64,000 nucleotides of DNA from an uncultured Lachnospiraceae bacterium (GTDB lineage: Bacteria; Bacillota; Clostridia; Lachnospirales; Lachnospiraceae), in assembly GCA_902789735.1 (NCBI GenBank), contig CADAOZ010000004.1, positions 89,425 to 153,424 of the forward strand, read 5' to 3'. The position numbers were made by a program, and so were the translations under genes. The notes below the pieces were generated by a model that was not told the origin of the DNA, did no database searches, and saw nothing but the letters and a program-made list of their open reading frames with translations. This document shows positions 45,807 to 53,921 of the stretch, in pieces; position 1 is the stretch's first letter, and every line of letters starts with the position of its first letter.

Positions 45807-46871
45807 TTACTGCTTGTTCTGTTTCTCGATTACATCAAAATATCCCAGGCAGCGGACTTCCGGAATCTTTTCTATTATTTCCAGTTCCTTTTCCGTAATG
45901 CCGTTTTCATTTTCCACTTCAATAATGTAATAATAAGAACCCAGCCTGCTTCCTTCCGGTCTGTCATGAAGGGTCACCAGTTCCAGACCGATATCATGAA
46001 TCTCCACAATAATATCATCTATCCTGTTCGCCTCACAGTCCGCTACGAAAACTGCATGCGTCTGCTTCGCCTGATCCAGGGGAGCGGCCGATAATACGTA
46101 GAAGCGTGTCTTATTCGCGTCTGTGATCTGCACATTTTCCGCCAGTACAGAAAGGCCGTACAGATTTGCGGCACCGGGAGCGGCTACTGCGGCAATGGTC
46201 TTGTCACCGGTCTCCGCCACATAACTTGCCGCTGCAGCTGTACTGTCCATCTCTTTTGTCTGCGCTTCCGGCAGATGCTCTTTTCTCCATGTTTCGCTCT
46301 GTTTGATTCCCTGGGCATGAGAACACACAATCTGAATATCCTCCAGGGTCGCGCCCGGAACCCCCATCAGGGTCTGATTGATCGGCAGAACGACCTCACC
46401 GGCCACAAAGACCTTTTCCTCCGCGATCAGCGCGTCCACATAATTGGTGACCGCTCCGCCCAGGGTATTCTCCTGCGGTATGACCGCGTAATCCGCCTTT
46501 CCTTCCACCACATCCGCAATCGCTTCCGGCACGGTGGTCTCCGGCATCATCGCTGACGTTTCCGGAAAGAAGAACTGCGCTGCTTCTTCCGTATACGTTC
46601 CCTCGGGTCCCAGATAGCTGACCCTGGCCTGTTCTGTCGCCTGCGCAGAAGCTGTTGCAGCAGCATCTGCAGCGGCTGCTGTATCGGCAGCTGAAGCATC
46701 ATCTGGTGAAGCAGTTGCATCGGCAGCTGAAGCATCATCTGTTGCAGCAGCAGCCGAAATACTGTCCTGACCGCTCTCCGCTTCTGCCGCGTAAGTACCG
46801 CATCCAGCGACAGCGGCACTTACCAGAACACCCATTATCAGCGTTGAAAGATTTTTCTTCCACCTAAGCAT
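45807..46871 (-). CDS. Exported lipoprotein form of prephenate dehydratase (PheA domain plus ACT)
   Basis: The 354-residue protein has a lipoprotein signal (SAAVAGC; V-A-G-C lipobox) and an Ala/Asp/Ser-rich linker of about 60 residues. The rest aligns with cytosolic bacterial prephenate dehydratase: YLGPEGTYTEEAA, VIPQENTLGGAVTN, SHAQGIKQSETW, STAAAASYVAE, and the catalytic TRF as NKTRFYVL. A C-terminal ACT domain follows (LVTLHDRPEGSRLGSYYY). PheA turns prephenate into phenylpyruvate; ACT senses phenylalanine. Placement outside the membrane is very unusual, and periplasmic PheC enzymes belong to another fold. It may have become a sensor. Start choice (ATG 46871 or TTG 46877) is open. Confidence 0.85.
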   Translation of the reverse strand: MLRWKKNLSTLIMGVLVSAAVAGCGTYAAEAESGQDSISAAAATDDASAADATASPDDASAADTAAAADAAATASAQATEQARVSYLGPEGTYTEEAAQFFFPETSAMMPETTVPEAIADVVEGKADYAVIPQENTLGGAVTNYVDALIAEEKVFVAGEVVLPINQTLMGVPGATLEDIQIVCSHAQGIKQSETWRKEHLPEAQTKEMDSTAAAASYVAETGDKTIAAVAAPGAANLYGLSVLAENVQITDANKTRFYVLSAAPLDQAKQTHAVFVADCEANRIDDIIVEIHDIGLELVTLHDRPEGSRLGSYYYIIEVENENGITEKELEIIEKIPEVRCLGYFDVIEKQNKQ

Positions 46872-47168
46872 AATCAATGAAACTCCTCTCGTTATTAAGC
46901 ATATTTCCGCTTTTATTCTTTACTCCTTTTTCTGTAATACTCCTGACATCTCAGAATATAAATCGTTGTCATGCTTATGAACACAGATTTGCAGACAGCT
47001 ATTTTTTGTCCAGAGTCATTATACAGCAAAACACATGCTGCCGGGTAGAATGATCATTGGAACAGGGCTTATTTTTCTGCTATCATAGGAATGACAGAAG
47101 AATACCGCCTCCAGTAACAGAAAGCGGTGTAAATAGTTAAAATAGATTTAGAATGGAAAGGGGATGCC

Positions 47169-48191
47169 ATGATACGTACAGAGCATTTGAGTACGATTCA
47201 GAGATATAATCAAAAAATAGAAATGGACAGAATGCAGAAGAAGGAGCAGAAAAGAGTGCTCGTCACAATGCCTGTGACCGACGCACAGAAAGACATGCTG
47301 GTCCGGCAGGGCGGGGACAGATGTTCATTCCGGTTTGTACCGAAAGAAGAGGCTGCCCCGGATCTCCTGGCCGGTCAGGATGCCCTGATCGGGAATCTGC
47401 CGCCGGCACTGCTCGCCGGGAACACCAGCCTCCAGTGGGTGCAGCTCAATTCCGCAGGGGCGGATGCCTATATTAAGGGAGGCATATTGCCGCAGGACTG
47501 CGTCCTGACTACTGCTGTCGGCGCCTACGGACTTGCAGTCTCTGAGCATATGGTCGCCCTGACTTTCGCCATGGTACGCCGTCTGGGCCAGTATATGCGG
47601 GGACAGGTCAGCCATGAATGGAAGGCCCGGGGCCAGATCACCTCAGTGGAAGGCGCTACGGTCCTGATCCTGGGACTTGGTAATATCGGGGGCAGCTACG
47701 CGAGAAAAATGAAAGCCCTGGGTGCCTATACCATCGGCCTGCGCAGAAGAAATGTGGATAAACCGGACTATCTGGATGAGCAGGGGACCATCGACCGTCT
47801 GGACGATTATCTGCCGAGAGCGGATATTGTCGCCATGATCCTGCCCGGCGGAGGCGCGACGTATCACCTGATGAATGAAGAACGTATTATGAAAATGAAA
47901 AAGGGCGCCTACCTGCTGAACGCGGGGCGCGGTACGGCTATCGAGCCCGCCGCTCTGGAAAAAGCCCTGCGCGGCGGCCATCTGGGCGCGGCCGCTCTGG
48001 ATGTGACAGAACCCGAGCCCCTGCCTGCGGACAGTCCTCTCTGGGATCTGGACAACCTGATCCTGACGCCTCATGTGGCCGGCAATTTCTATCTGCCGGA
48101 GACTGTCAACCGGATTGTGAAAATCGCCTGCGAAAATCTGGAGGCCTGGCTGGAAGGCAGGCCCATGCGAAACGTTACAAGGCATACCTGA
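47169..48191 (+). CDS. NAD-dependent D-2-hydroxyacid dehydrogenase
   Basis: The 340-residue dehydrogenase has the NAD motif LILGLGNIGGSYARK, catalytic Arg in LLNAGRGTA, Glu in DVTEPEPLP and His in TPHVAGNF. It reduces a 2-oxoacid to a D-2-hydroxyacid or the reverse; phenylpyruvate and hydroxypyruvate are common substrates. Divergent from the prephenate dehydratase lipoprotein, so a role in phenylpyruvate reduction is attractive but only inferred. The first ATG (47169) has AAAGGGG; an internal ATG near 47232 would give a more usual N-terminus. Confidence 0.88.
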   Translation: MIRTEHLSTIQRYNQKIEMDRMQKKEQKRVLVTMPVTDAQKDMLVRQGGDRCSFRFVPKEEAAPDLLAGQDALIGNLPPALLAGNTSLQWVQLNSAGADAYIKGGILPQDCVLTTAVGAYGLAVSEHMVALTFAMVRRLGQYMRGQVSHEWKARGQITSVEGATVLILGLGNIGGSYARKMKALGAYTIGLRRRNVDKPDYLDEQGTIDRLDDYLPRADIVAMILPGGGATYHLMNEERIMKMKKGAYLLNAGRGTAIEPAALEKALRGGHLGAAALDVTEPEPLPADSPLWDLDNLILTPHVAGNFYLPETVNRIVKIACENLEAWLEGRPMRNVTRHT

Positions 48192-48549
48192 GACGACATA
48201 GACTGCAGAGCAGATAAGATGTTTTTTTCGCAGTATAGCCAGGTACACCTGATACTGCCTGAACTGCACTCTTTGCGACATGCTGTTCAGAATCTGCGCC
48301 CACAGCAGGTATAACTAAAAGAAAGATCAGTGTCAGCAGTATAAGCTGCACACCCGTTTCCAATACAAAAGACCGATACAGCTCTTTCACGTAACTGTGA
48401 GGAGTCTGTACCGGTTTTTGTATTTCCTGTTATCATCGGGTTTTCCCGCCAAAAGCGAGTTTCCTTTCAAAATTAAGTTTCTGTGTAAAATTGAGTTTCC
48501 CGTCAAAAGGTTGCTTCCCGTCACAAATGAGTTTCCTGCCAAAATCAAG
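48192..48549. other. 358-base gap with terminator and 18-bp repeats
   Basis: The gap between converging genes holds an imperfect terminator at 48367-48419 and the 18-bp repeat array at 48450-48557. The 71-codon open frame in it was judged not to be a gene. Confidence 0.55.
48367..48419 (+). terminator. Imperfect terminator after the dehydrogenase gene
   Basis: AGACCGATACAGCTC pairs with GAGTCTGTACCGGT apart from a bulge and mismatch and is followed by TTTTTG. It ends the D-2-hydroxyacid dehydrogenase transcript. A related hairpin (GTACCGG arms) lies after the GH1 gene. Confidence 0.6.
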
Positions 48550-48557
48550 TTATCCCG
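48450..48557. repeat. Tandem 18-bp repeat that includes the AEC gene stop codon
   Basis: Six 18-base units resembling CAAAATTGAGTTTCCCGT are laid head to tail. The unit at the right edge (CAAAATCAAGTTATCCCG) contains the stop codon of the AEC transporter, so the array looks as if the 3' end of that gene was copied outward several times. Confidence 0.85.
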
Positions 48558-49488
48558 GAAAGAGAATCTGGAACAGCAGTATCATGACCGGAATGGTAAC
48601 GACACACAGGATCGTAGACATGACGTTGTAGATACTGGCCTTCATGGCGTCTTTACCGTTGACCACGACCATCTGAACGATTGTCGCGGCACAGGGCGCG
48701 GCGGCGCCGATCATGACGACCAGGGCGACCGGACGCATAGAGGGATTGCGCTGTACATATCCGCTGACATAAAGAAGCAGCAGACAAATCACAGGCAGTA
48801 CGACCAGGCGCAGGAAAGAGACCAGATATGCCTTTTTAGAGGCAAACACACTCTTCAGATCACTGTCGGCTATGATCATGCCAATCAACAGCATGGAGGA
48901 AGCAGCGACCATTTCATGAAATCCCTTCGCGGCGTCATCGATCACCGAAGGAAGCCGGATCTGCGTGATGAGCAGGAACAGGCCGACACACAGGGCAATA
49001 ATGGACGGATTGGTCACCATCTCCCTGACCTTAAAGCCTTTGCCCTCACTGAGAATGGTATAGCAGTGGGTCCAGATCAGCAGGTTGAATGGAATCTGGA
49101 AAGCACTGCCGTAAAAGACCATCTCTTCACCCAGCGACATACTGATCAGGGGCAGGATCAGATTTCCCACATTGGCATATGTCAGAGAAGACCGGTCCAC
49201 GGGATCGAAACCAAGCGGTTTCTCCATGGCCTTTGCAAAAATAATACTGATGACCATAGAGACAGATGAGGCCACCGTCGCGAAAATGAATCCCTGCATA
49301 CGGTCCGGCGTCAGTTCGATCTGGAAGGCGCGCAGAATCAGACAGGGCTGCAGCACCCGGATCAGCAGCACGGACAGTACCCGGCTGTCTTCCTGCCGGA
49401 GCGCGTGCAGCCTGACCAGAACATACCCGACCACCGCCATGATCATCATGGATGTGAGTTTCTTTAGTAATACGATGCTGAATAACAT
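48550..49488 (-). CDS. AEC (auxin efflux carrier) family transporter
   Basis: The 312-residue protein has ten helices in two sets of five. LTYANVGNLILPLI and GAAAPCAATIVQM are the two broken-helix (crossover) regions typical of AEC/BASS-like folds. Bacterial AEC proteins export or exchange malate, malonate or other acids. The ATG at 49488 gives the usual N-terminus and has GAAGGATG upstream; an ATG at 49536 is also in frame. Substrate unknown. Confidence 0.88.
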   Translation of the reverse strand: MLFSIVLLKKLTSMMIMAVVGYVLVRLHALRQEDSRVLSVLLIRVLQPCLILRAFQIELTPDRMQGFIFATVASSVSMVISIIFAKAMEKPLGFDPVDRSSLTYANVGNLILPLISMSLGEEMVFYGSAFQIPFNLLIWTHCYTILSEGKGFKVREMVTNPSIIALCVGLFLLITQIRLPSVIDDAAKGFHEMVAASSMLLIGMIIADSDLKSVFASKKAYLVSFLRLVVLPVICLLLLYVSGYVQRNPSMRPVALVVMIGAAAPCAATIVQMVVVNGKDAMKASIYNVMSTILCVVTIPVMILLFQILFPG

Positions 49489-49858
49489 ATTTTTCCATCC
49501 TTCAAAGTCCATCTGACGCATGTAAAACCGGTACATATGCGAGGAAAAAGCGGAGCCTCTGTTAACAATATCACCTTCATCCTACGTAACACAACCCTTC
49601 AAAACCTTAACTCTTCTTAATGAACTCTTCTTAATGAACTCTTCTTAGTGGGCTCTTCTTAGTGGGCTCTTCTTAGTGGGCTCTTCTTAATGGGCTCTTC
49701 TTAATGAGAATGAAAAATGAGCCGGCATATTCCCATAGCTGAAGCCACAGGAATGCGCCGGCTGCTCATAGTGTTGTGATTCAATTTAGTACTTTATTTT
49801 GATATTTATCGAGAGAATATACCATACTCGAATAAACCCGGATGCCGTAAAGAGTCAA
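49489..49858. other. Gap upstream of the AEC gene
   Basis: The gap contains the 14-bp tandem array (49611-49708), then a small imperfect stem (ATGAGCCGGC, GCCGGCTGCTCAT, about 49718-49768) that could end the leftward XRE/membrane transcript. No gene is seen. Confidence 0.5.
49611..49708. repeat. Seven-copy 14-bp tandem repeat
   Basis: Seven exact-length units: CTCTTCTTAATGAA twice, CTCTTCTTAGTGGG three times, CTCTTCTTAATGGG and CTCTTCTTAATGAG. The variants are grouped, which points to stepwise duplication rather than independent mutation. Confidence 0.95.
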
Positions 49859-50263
49859 CTAATACTTTCTGCTGAGGACCAGATAGCTGATCCAGTAGAC
49901 CGTGACCATCAGACATACAGAATACGACAATATCTGCCGGATCGTGTCTTCTCTAAGGACCGTTGCAACGATAACGCCAATTCCCTGGATAATTACTACA
50001 ATATAGCCCGTCCAGGACCAGCTCTTCATACTGAGAAATCTGTTGCGTTCATCACTGGTCTCCGTATCGACCTTTTCCTGATAAGCCGCGTCCTTTCTGT
50101 ATCTGATATTTCTTATAATCTGCAGCCCTCCGACAACGATCAGCACGCTGCCCATCCCGGCATACATGGAAGAATCCAGTACTTCTGTGATGGACAATAC
50201 TAACAGTGTCACACCTAACAGGACCCAGAAAATGCTGAGTGCCAGCCTTCTATTATTGTACAT
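49859..50263 (-). CDS. Small membrane protein paired with an XRE regulator
   Basis: The 134-residue protein has four predicted helices in two pairs separated by a charged loop (KDAAYQEKVDTETSDERNRF). The loop's DERNRFL motif is typical of Firmicute membrane proteins encoded after an XRE regulator. Function unknown; such pairs may sense membrane state or relieve repression. The ATG at 50263 is favoured because GAGGAGG lies at a good distance; an ATG at 50269 overlaps the regulator stop (ATGA). Confidence 0.75.
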   Translation of the reverse strand: MYNNRRLALSIFWVLLGVTLLVLSITEVLDSSMYAGMGSVLIVVGGLQIIRNIRYRKDAAYQEKVDTETSDERNRFLSMKSWSWTGYIVVIIQGIGVIVATVLREDTIRQILSYSVCLMVTVYWISYLVLSRKY

Positions 50264-50265
50264 GA

Positions 50266-50463
50266 TCATTCCTCCTCAAAAATAAACACTTCTTCAATGG
50301 TCATTCCGAAATATTTGGAGATCTTGTGTGCCAGCAGAATGGAAGGATTGTATCGTCCGTTCTCCAGTGAACTGATCGTCTGTCTGGATACCCCCATCAG
50401 CTTGGCCAGTTCTTCCTGCCGTATTCCTTTCTGATTACGTATTTCCTCAATACGGTTCTTCAT
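50266..50463 (-). CDS. Small XRE-family transcriptional regulator
   Basis: The 65-residue protein is one Cro/C1 helix-turn-helix: MKNRIEEIRNQKGIRQEEL, LMGVSRQTISSLENGRYNPS, HKISKYFGMTIEEVF, as in the YozG/PlcR-like single-domain group. It probably represses its own operon with the membrane protein that follows. The ATG at 50463 with a weak GAGGA; the upstream frame has no support. Confidence 0.9.
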   Translation of the reverse strand: MKNRIEEIRNQKGIRQEELAKLMGVSRQTISSLENGRYNPSILLAHKISKYFGMTIEEVFIFEEE

Positions 50464-50548
50464 AGCATCATCGTCCTCATGTGACGTAAAGTTTACTTTA
50501 CATTTAAAGCATAGCACCATCCGCCGTTCATGTCAAGTATACTTTACA

Positions 50549-50658
50549 TGAACCAGGCGTCACATGAACCAGGCGTCAGACTATCTGGTTCACTTCATGA
50601 ACCAGGCGTCACATGAACCAGGCGCCAGACTTTCCGGTTCATCAGACTTGCCGGTTCA
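50549..50658. repeat. Second cluster of the TGAACC/GGTTCA palindromic repeat
   Basis: Partial and whole units follow each other: ATGAACCAGGCGTCAC (twice as half units), then TGAACCAGGCGTCAGACT-N-CTGGTTCA, then TGAACCAGGCGCCAGACTTTCCGGTTCA and a right-hand half TCAGACTTGCCGGTTCA. Half units show that arms are copied or lost separately. Confidence 0.9.
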
Positions 50659-50668
50659 TCCCGCAAAA

Positions 50669-50709
50669 AGGTCCCCAGGCGGTGGTCATATACCATCGGC
50701 TGGGGACCT
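50669..50709 (-). terminator. Terminator of the amt-PII gene
   Basis: AGGTCCCCAG (50669-50678) pairs with CTGGGGACCT (50700-50709), with more pairing inside (CGGTGG/CCATCGG). On the minus strand it is followed by TTTTTGCGG. Confidence 0.85.
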
Positions 50710-50774
50710 GAACCTCTGGAACTATACGCTGTCCAGATCGAAACACAATTTTGAAAGTACCATTTTAAGGTACC

Positions 50775-52538
50775 TTATTCCACATCCTGCAGAGCCGCGA
50801 AATCTTCCTCACCGGTCCTGACCTTCACGACCTTTGTCACATCATAGACAAATATCTTGCCATCACCGATATGGCCGGTATACAGTGCTTTCTTAGCAGC
50901 CTCAATCACGCTTTCCACAGGGATCTTGGAAACAACGACTTCCACTTTTACCTTTGGAAGGAGTGTTGAATCGACCACTGCACCTCTGTATCTTTCTTCA
51001 GAGCCTTTCTGAATCCCGCAGCCCATGACCTGTGACATGGTCATGCCTGTTACGCCCAGCTCGTTGAGGGCATGCTTAAGTACGTCAAATTTGCTCATTC
51101 TGCAGATAATAGAGATCCTGTGCATTCCGGTAGAAGCCCGTAAAACAGTTGTTCCCGCAGCTTCAGGCGGTGTCATGACCTTGACTGCCGCGTTCACCTG
51201 AGCGGAAGAAGCCTGTGCATACTCTCCTTCTCCCAGATATGTGTTCTCATTGACATCCATGACCATATTGGAAACATCACTTACAGAGAAACCGGAATAG
51301 GCGCTGGCCAGGCCATGCTCGTGCATGTCAAGACCGTCTATCTCTACCTGGGCCGGTACGCGCAGTCCAATGACTTTGTCAATCAGTTTGAACACTATGA
51401 ACATCGTGACGAGTACATATGCGTCAAGCGCGACAATACCAAGCGCCTGCACGCCCAGCATACGGACGCCGCCTCCGTAAAACAGGCCTTTCATAACGCC
51501 GTCCTCGCCGTTGCTGAAAAGGCCAACGGCCAATGTACCCCAGATCCCGTTTACCATGTGGACCGAAACAGCGCCTACGGGGTCATCTATTCTGGCGATA
51601 TTGTCGAAGAACTCTACGGAGAATACCACCAGAAAGCCTGCTACGAAGCCGATCACAAAAGCGCCGAACGTTGTTACACAGTCACATCCTGCTGTAATCG
51701 CGACCAGCCCCGCCAGTGAAGCGTTGAGTGTCATGGAGACATCCGGCTTACCGTAGCGCTTCCATGTAAAAAGCATTGCCACAACTGTCGCGACTGCCGC
51801 TGCCAGGTTCGTATTCATAAAGGCCAGAGAAGCATGGAACGCATCCGCTCCGTCAGCCATAGACGCGGTCGATCCTCCGTTGAAACCGAACCAGCAGAAC
51901 CACAGAATGAAGACGCCAAGCGCCACAGCTGTTAAGTTATGGCCGGGGATCGCCCGCGCTTTCCCCTCTTTGTCATACTTGCCGATCCTGGGGCCCAGCA
52001 TCCAGGCTCCCAGACAGGCAATCACGCCTCCGACATTGTGGACGACCGCGCTGCCGGCGAAATCATGAAATCCCAGTCCTGACAGCCAGCCGCCGCCCCA
52101 GGCCCAGTGCCCCCCGATCGGATAGACCAGAAGCGATATGGCGGCCGAGTACAGGCAGTAAGCCTTGAAATTGGTCCGCTCCGCCATAGATCCCGAAACG
52201 ATTGTAGCAGCTGTCGCGCAGAATACAGTCTGAAAGATCACATAACACCAAAGTGGCATCGTCTGCGGCACCACGGTCTGTTCGGCAGAATAGATTCCGC
52301 GGATCATGGGATCCAGACGTCCGACCAGGGGCGCCGTGCTTCCAAACATGATACCGAATCCGATCAGCCAGTAACAGGGAGTCCCGATACAGAAATCCAT
52401 CAGGTTCTTCATCAGTATATTGCCTGTGTTCTTGGCCCTTGTCAGCCCCGCTTCACAAAGGGCAAAACCAGCCTGCATAAAATAGATCAGGGCTGTTGCC
52501 ACCAGTACCCAAATTACAGTTGTTACATCGTAGTTCAT
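50775..52538 (-). CDS. amt: Ammonium transporter fused to a PII signalling domain (Amt-GlnK fusion)
   Basis: This 587-residue protein is a full Amt channel (11 helices; FALCEAGLTRAKN, GHWAWGGGWL, FDFAGSAVVHNVGG-type segment HDFAGSAVVHNVGG, conserved pore His in this and the later NGIWGTLAVG region) followed by a linker and a complete PII domain (about 475-587: GVTGMTMSQVMGCG, GSEERYRGA, LPKVKVEVVV, GHIGDGKIFVYDV). In free-standing systems GlnK plugs Amt when nitrogen is ample; fusion makes that regulation built in. The T-loop keeps Tyr46 but has Val at the uridylylated Tyr51. The ATG at 52538 follows AGAGGAGG. The gene has a long structured leader. Confidence 0.95.
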   Translation of the reverse strand: MNYDVTTVIWVLVATALIYFMQAGFALCEAGLTRAKNTGNILMKNLMDFCIGTPCYWLIGFGIMFGSTAPLVGRLDPMIRGIYSAEQTVVPQTMPLWCYVIFQTVFCATAATIVSGSMAERTNFKAYCLYSAAISLLVYPIGGHWAWGGGWLSGLGFHDFAGSAVVHNVGGVIACLGAWMLGPRIGKYDKEGKARAIPGHNLTAVALGVFILWFCWFGFNGGSTASMADGADAFHASLAFMNTNLAAAVATVVAMLFTWKRYGKPDVSMTLNASLAGLVAITAGCDCVTTFGAFVIGFVAGFLVVFSVEFFDNIARIDDPVGAVSVHMVNGIWGTLAVGLFSNGEDGVMKGLFYGGGVRMLGVQALGIVALDAYVLVTMFIVFKLIDKVIGLRVPAQVEIDGLDMHEHGLASAYSGFSVSDVSNMVMDVNENTYLGEGEYAQASSAQVNAAVKVMTPPEAAGTTVLRASTGMHRISIICRMSKFDVLKHALNELGVTGMTMSQVMGCGIQKGSEERYRGAVVDSTLLPKVKVEVVVSKIPVESVIEAAKKALYTGHIGDGKIFVYDVTKVVKVRTGEEDFAALQDVE

Positions 52539-52602
52539 AGCTGTTCCTCCTCTTGCGTTTTTTAATCTCACATACAGCATGGCGGTGCACCTTTCCACGC
52601 AT

Positions 52603-52639
52603 AAAGAAAAGGAGCCCGGATCCTTCGGATCTGGACTCC
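52603..52639 (-). terminator. Attenuator terminator in the amt-PII leader
   Basis: On the minus strand GGAGTCCAGATCC pairs with GGATCCGGGCTCC (one mismatch, one wobble) and is followed by TTTTCTTT. It lies inside the leader about 70 bases before the start codon, so transcription must read through it for amt to be expressed. Confidence 0.82.
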
Positions 52640-52702
52640 CTTGCCCTAATAATTGTGAGATTTTTTAATAACAAAAGCGCTGCCGAGATCATTCTGCAGC
52701 GC
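52633..52702 (-). promoter_or_regulatory. Dual-hexaloop ANTAR-type antitermination element
   Basis: Two short hairpins precede the attenuator on the minus strand. P1 (52702-52677) has stem GCGCTGC/GCAGCGC with hexaloop AATGAT. P2 (52646-52633) has stem GGGC/GTCC with hexaloop AAGGGA. Both loops have A at position 1 and G at position 4, the contacts known for ANTAR proteins. P2 overlaps the left arm of the terminator, so holding P2 open as a hairpin blocks termination. No ANTAR gene is in the window. Confidence 0.7.
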
Positions 52703-52719
52703 CCTTGCTTTATGGTGTT

Positions 52720-52747
52720 ATTATACACATATTAACGTGGATGTCAA
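52720..52747 (-). promoter_or_regulatory. Promoter of amt-PII
   Basis: A consensus TTGACA (52747-52742) and TATAAT (52725-52720) are 16 bases apart on the minus strand, giving a leader of about 175 bases. It is the strongest promoter match in the window, which suits control by attenuation rather than initiation. Confidence 0.85.
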
Positions 52748-52760
52748 ACAAAAAATGAAA

Positions 52761-52802
52761 TGAACCGGGAAGTGAACCGGGAAGTCAGACTTGCCGGTTC
52801 AT
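52761..52802. repeat. Third site of the TGAACC/GGTTCA repeat
   Basis: A half unit TGAACCGGGAAG is followed by a whole unit TGAACCGGGAAGTCAGACTTG closed by CCGGTTCA. The internal CGT of other copies is replaced by AAGT here. It lies just upstream of the amt promoter. Confidence 0.85.
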
Positions 52803-52908
52803 TATCAAACCACAAAATATTAGCAAAAAAACATTTCTCTCAGCCGGAATACAATTATAATTGAAGTATGGATAACTATGTTTTCTAATCTGGAAGGAGG
52901 ATACGATA

Positions 52909-53847
52909 ATGAAAAAACGTTTGCTCAGTCTCGCTTTGGTAATGGCTGTCATGATGGCTATGATGCCGGTAAGCATACTGGCCGATGGTGTATCTGTGAT
53001 GGAAGATCCAAAGCCATATGCCTATTCCAACGCCAAATATGTGGAGGACGATCTGATCATCGGCGGCACCGAATATGACGAAGGCCTTCTATTCGACATG
53101 GGATATACAGGCCTCAGCAATGGAGGCACCGGTGTCGTCAGCTATAACCTGGACGGCAATTTTACATCCATGTCTTTTTACGCAGGTTATTCGAAAGGTG
53201 ATGAGAGAAACGCAAAACTTACCATCATCGCAGACGGCGTAGTCCTGGTGGATGAAGACACCTATGACTGTACCTCCATTGCCAGGCAGGTAACGCTTCC
53301 CGTAACAGGTGTCAGACAGCTGACATTCCAGTGGGTTTCCGACAGCTATGACAGTGTCTGGTATGGTATAGGGGATATAGAATTCGTCCCCGCGGATACA
53401 GCCGGTCAGACCGGAGTATTGACGTCCGACAGCGGGTTCCAGGGTGCCAACTACTATCTGCAGAACGCCAAGCTGCAGGAAGACCGCTTTTCCATGGGCG
53501 GTCATGATTACAGGGGCGCCTATTTCATGAATATGGGCTATACCGGCAAAAGTGACGGCGACACCTCCATCGTAGGCTTCAATTTCAAGAACCAGTACAG
53601 TTCCCTCGATTTTGACATCGGCAAATATATGAACAGAAATCCCGAGGGCTATACCCGCTCCGCTTTCCTGACCATCACGGTGGATGGTCAAGTCCTGCCA
53701 GATTACGATGAGCGGGAACTGAAATGGAATGACCTGGCCCTGCCGGTCCATCTGGATCTGACAGGTGTTTCGGAGGTCAAGATTACACTGGTATCCGATG
53801 GCTATGACAAAGTCATCTGGGCCGTTGGCAACATTCATTACAACTAA
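52909..53847 (+). CDS. Secreted protein with two NPCBM-like domains
   Basis: The 312-residue protein has a signal peptide (MKKRLLSLALVMAVMMAMMP...). Two repeats of about 140 residues follow, each with YVEDDLIIGGTEYDEGLLF-type and DMGYTG / NMGYTG motifs, a strand SSLDFDIG or TSMSFYAG, then LTIIADGVVL or LTITVDGQVL and a closing TGV-LTF/ITL-V-SDGYD. This is the pattern of the NPCBM carbohydrate-binding module. It should bind a glycan at the cell surface; no enzyme domain is present. ATG after AAGGAGG. Confidence 0.75.
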   Translation: MKKRLLSLALVMAVMMAMMPVSILADGVSVMEDPKPYAYSNAKYVEDDLIIGGTEYDEGLLFDMGYTGLSNGGTGVVSYNLDGNFTSMSFYAGYSKGDERNAKLTIIADGVVLVDEDTYDCTSIARQVTLPVTGVRQLTFQWVSDSYDSVWYGIGDIEFVPADTAGQTGVLTSDSGFQGANYYLQNAKLQEDRFSMGGHDYRGAYFMNMGYTGKSDGDTSIVGFNFKNQYSSLDFDIGKYMNRNPEGYTRSAFLTITVDGQVLPDYDERELKWNDLALPVHLDLTGVSEVKITLVSDGYDKVIWAVGNIHYN

Positions 53848-53921
53848 CTGACACTAGTCATCACAAAAACGACGATAACCAAATAATACAAGTAATGGCA
53901 GGGGCTCCGATTGTCAGATTT

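Noticed and set aside
48175..48390. A 71-codon frame on the minus strand with a hydrophobic stretch
   Set aside because: It starts with GTG inside the terminator hairpin of the dehydrogenase gene, has no ribosome site, and runs into the end of that gene.
49611..49708. A possible CRISPR array
   Set aside because: Units are contiguous 14-mers without unique spacers, and no cas genes are present. The same holds for the arrays at 12.2, 48.5 and 53.9 kb.
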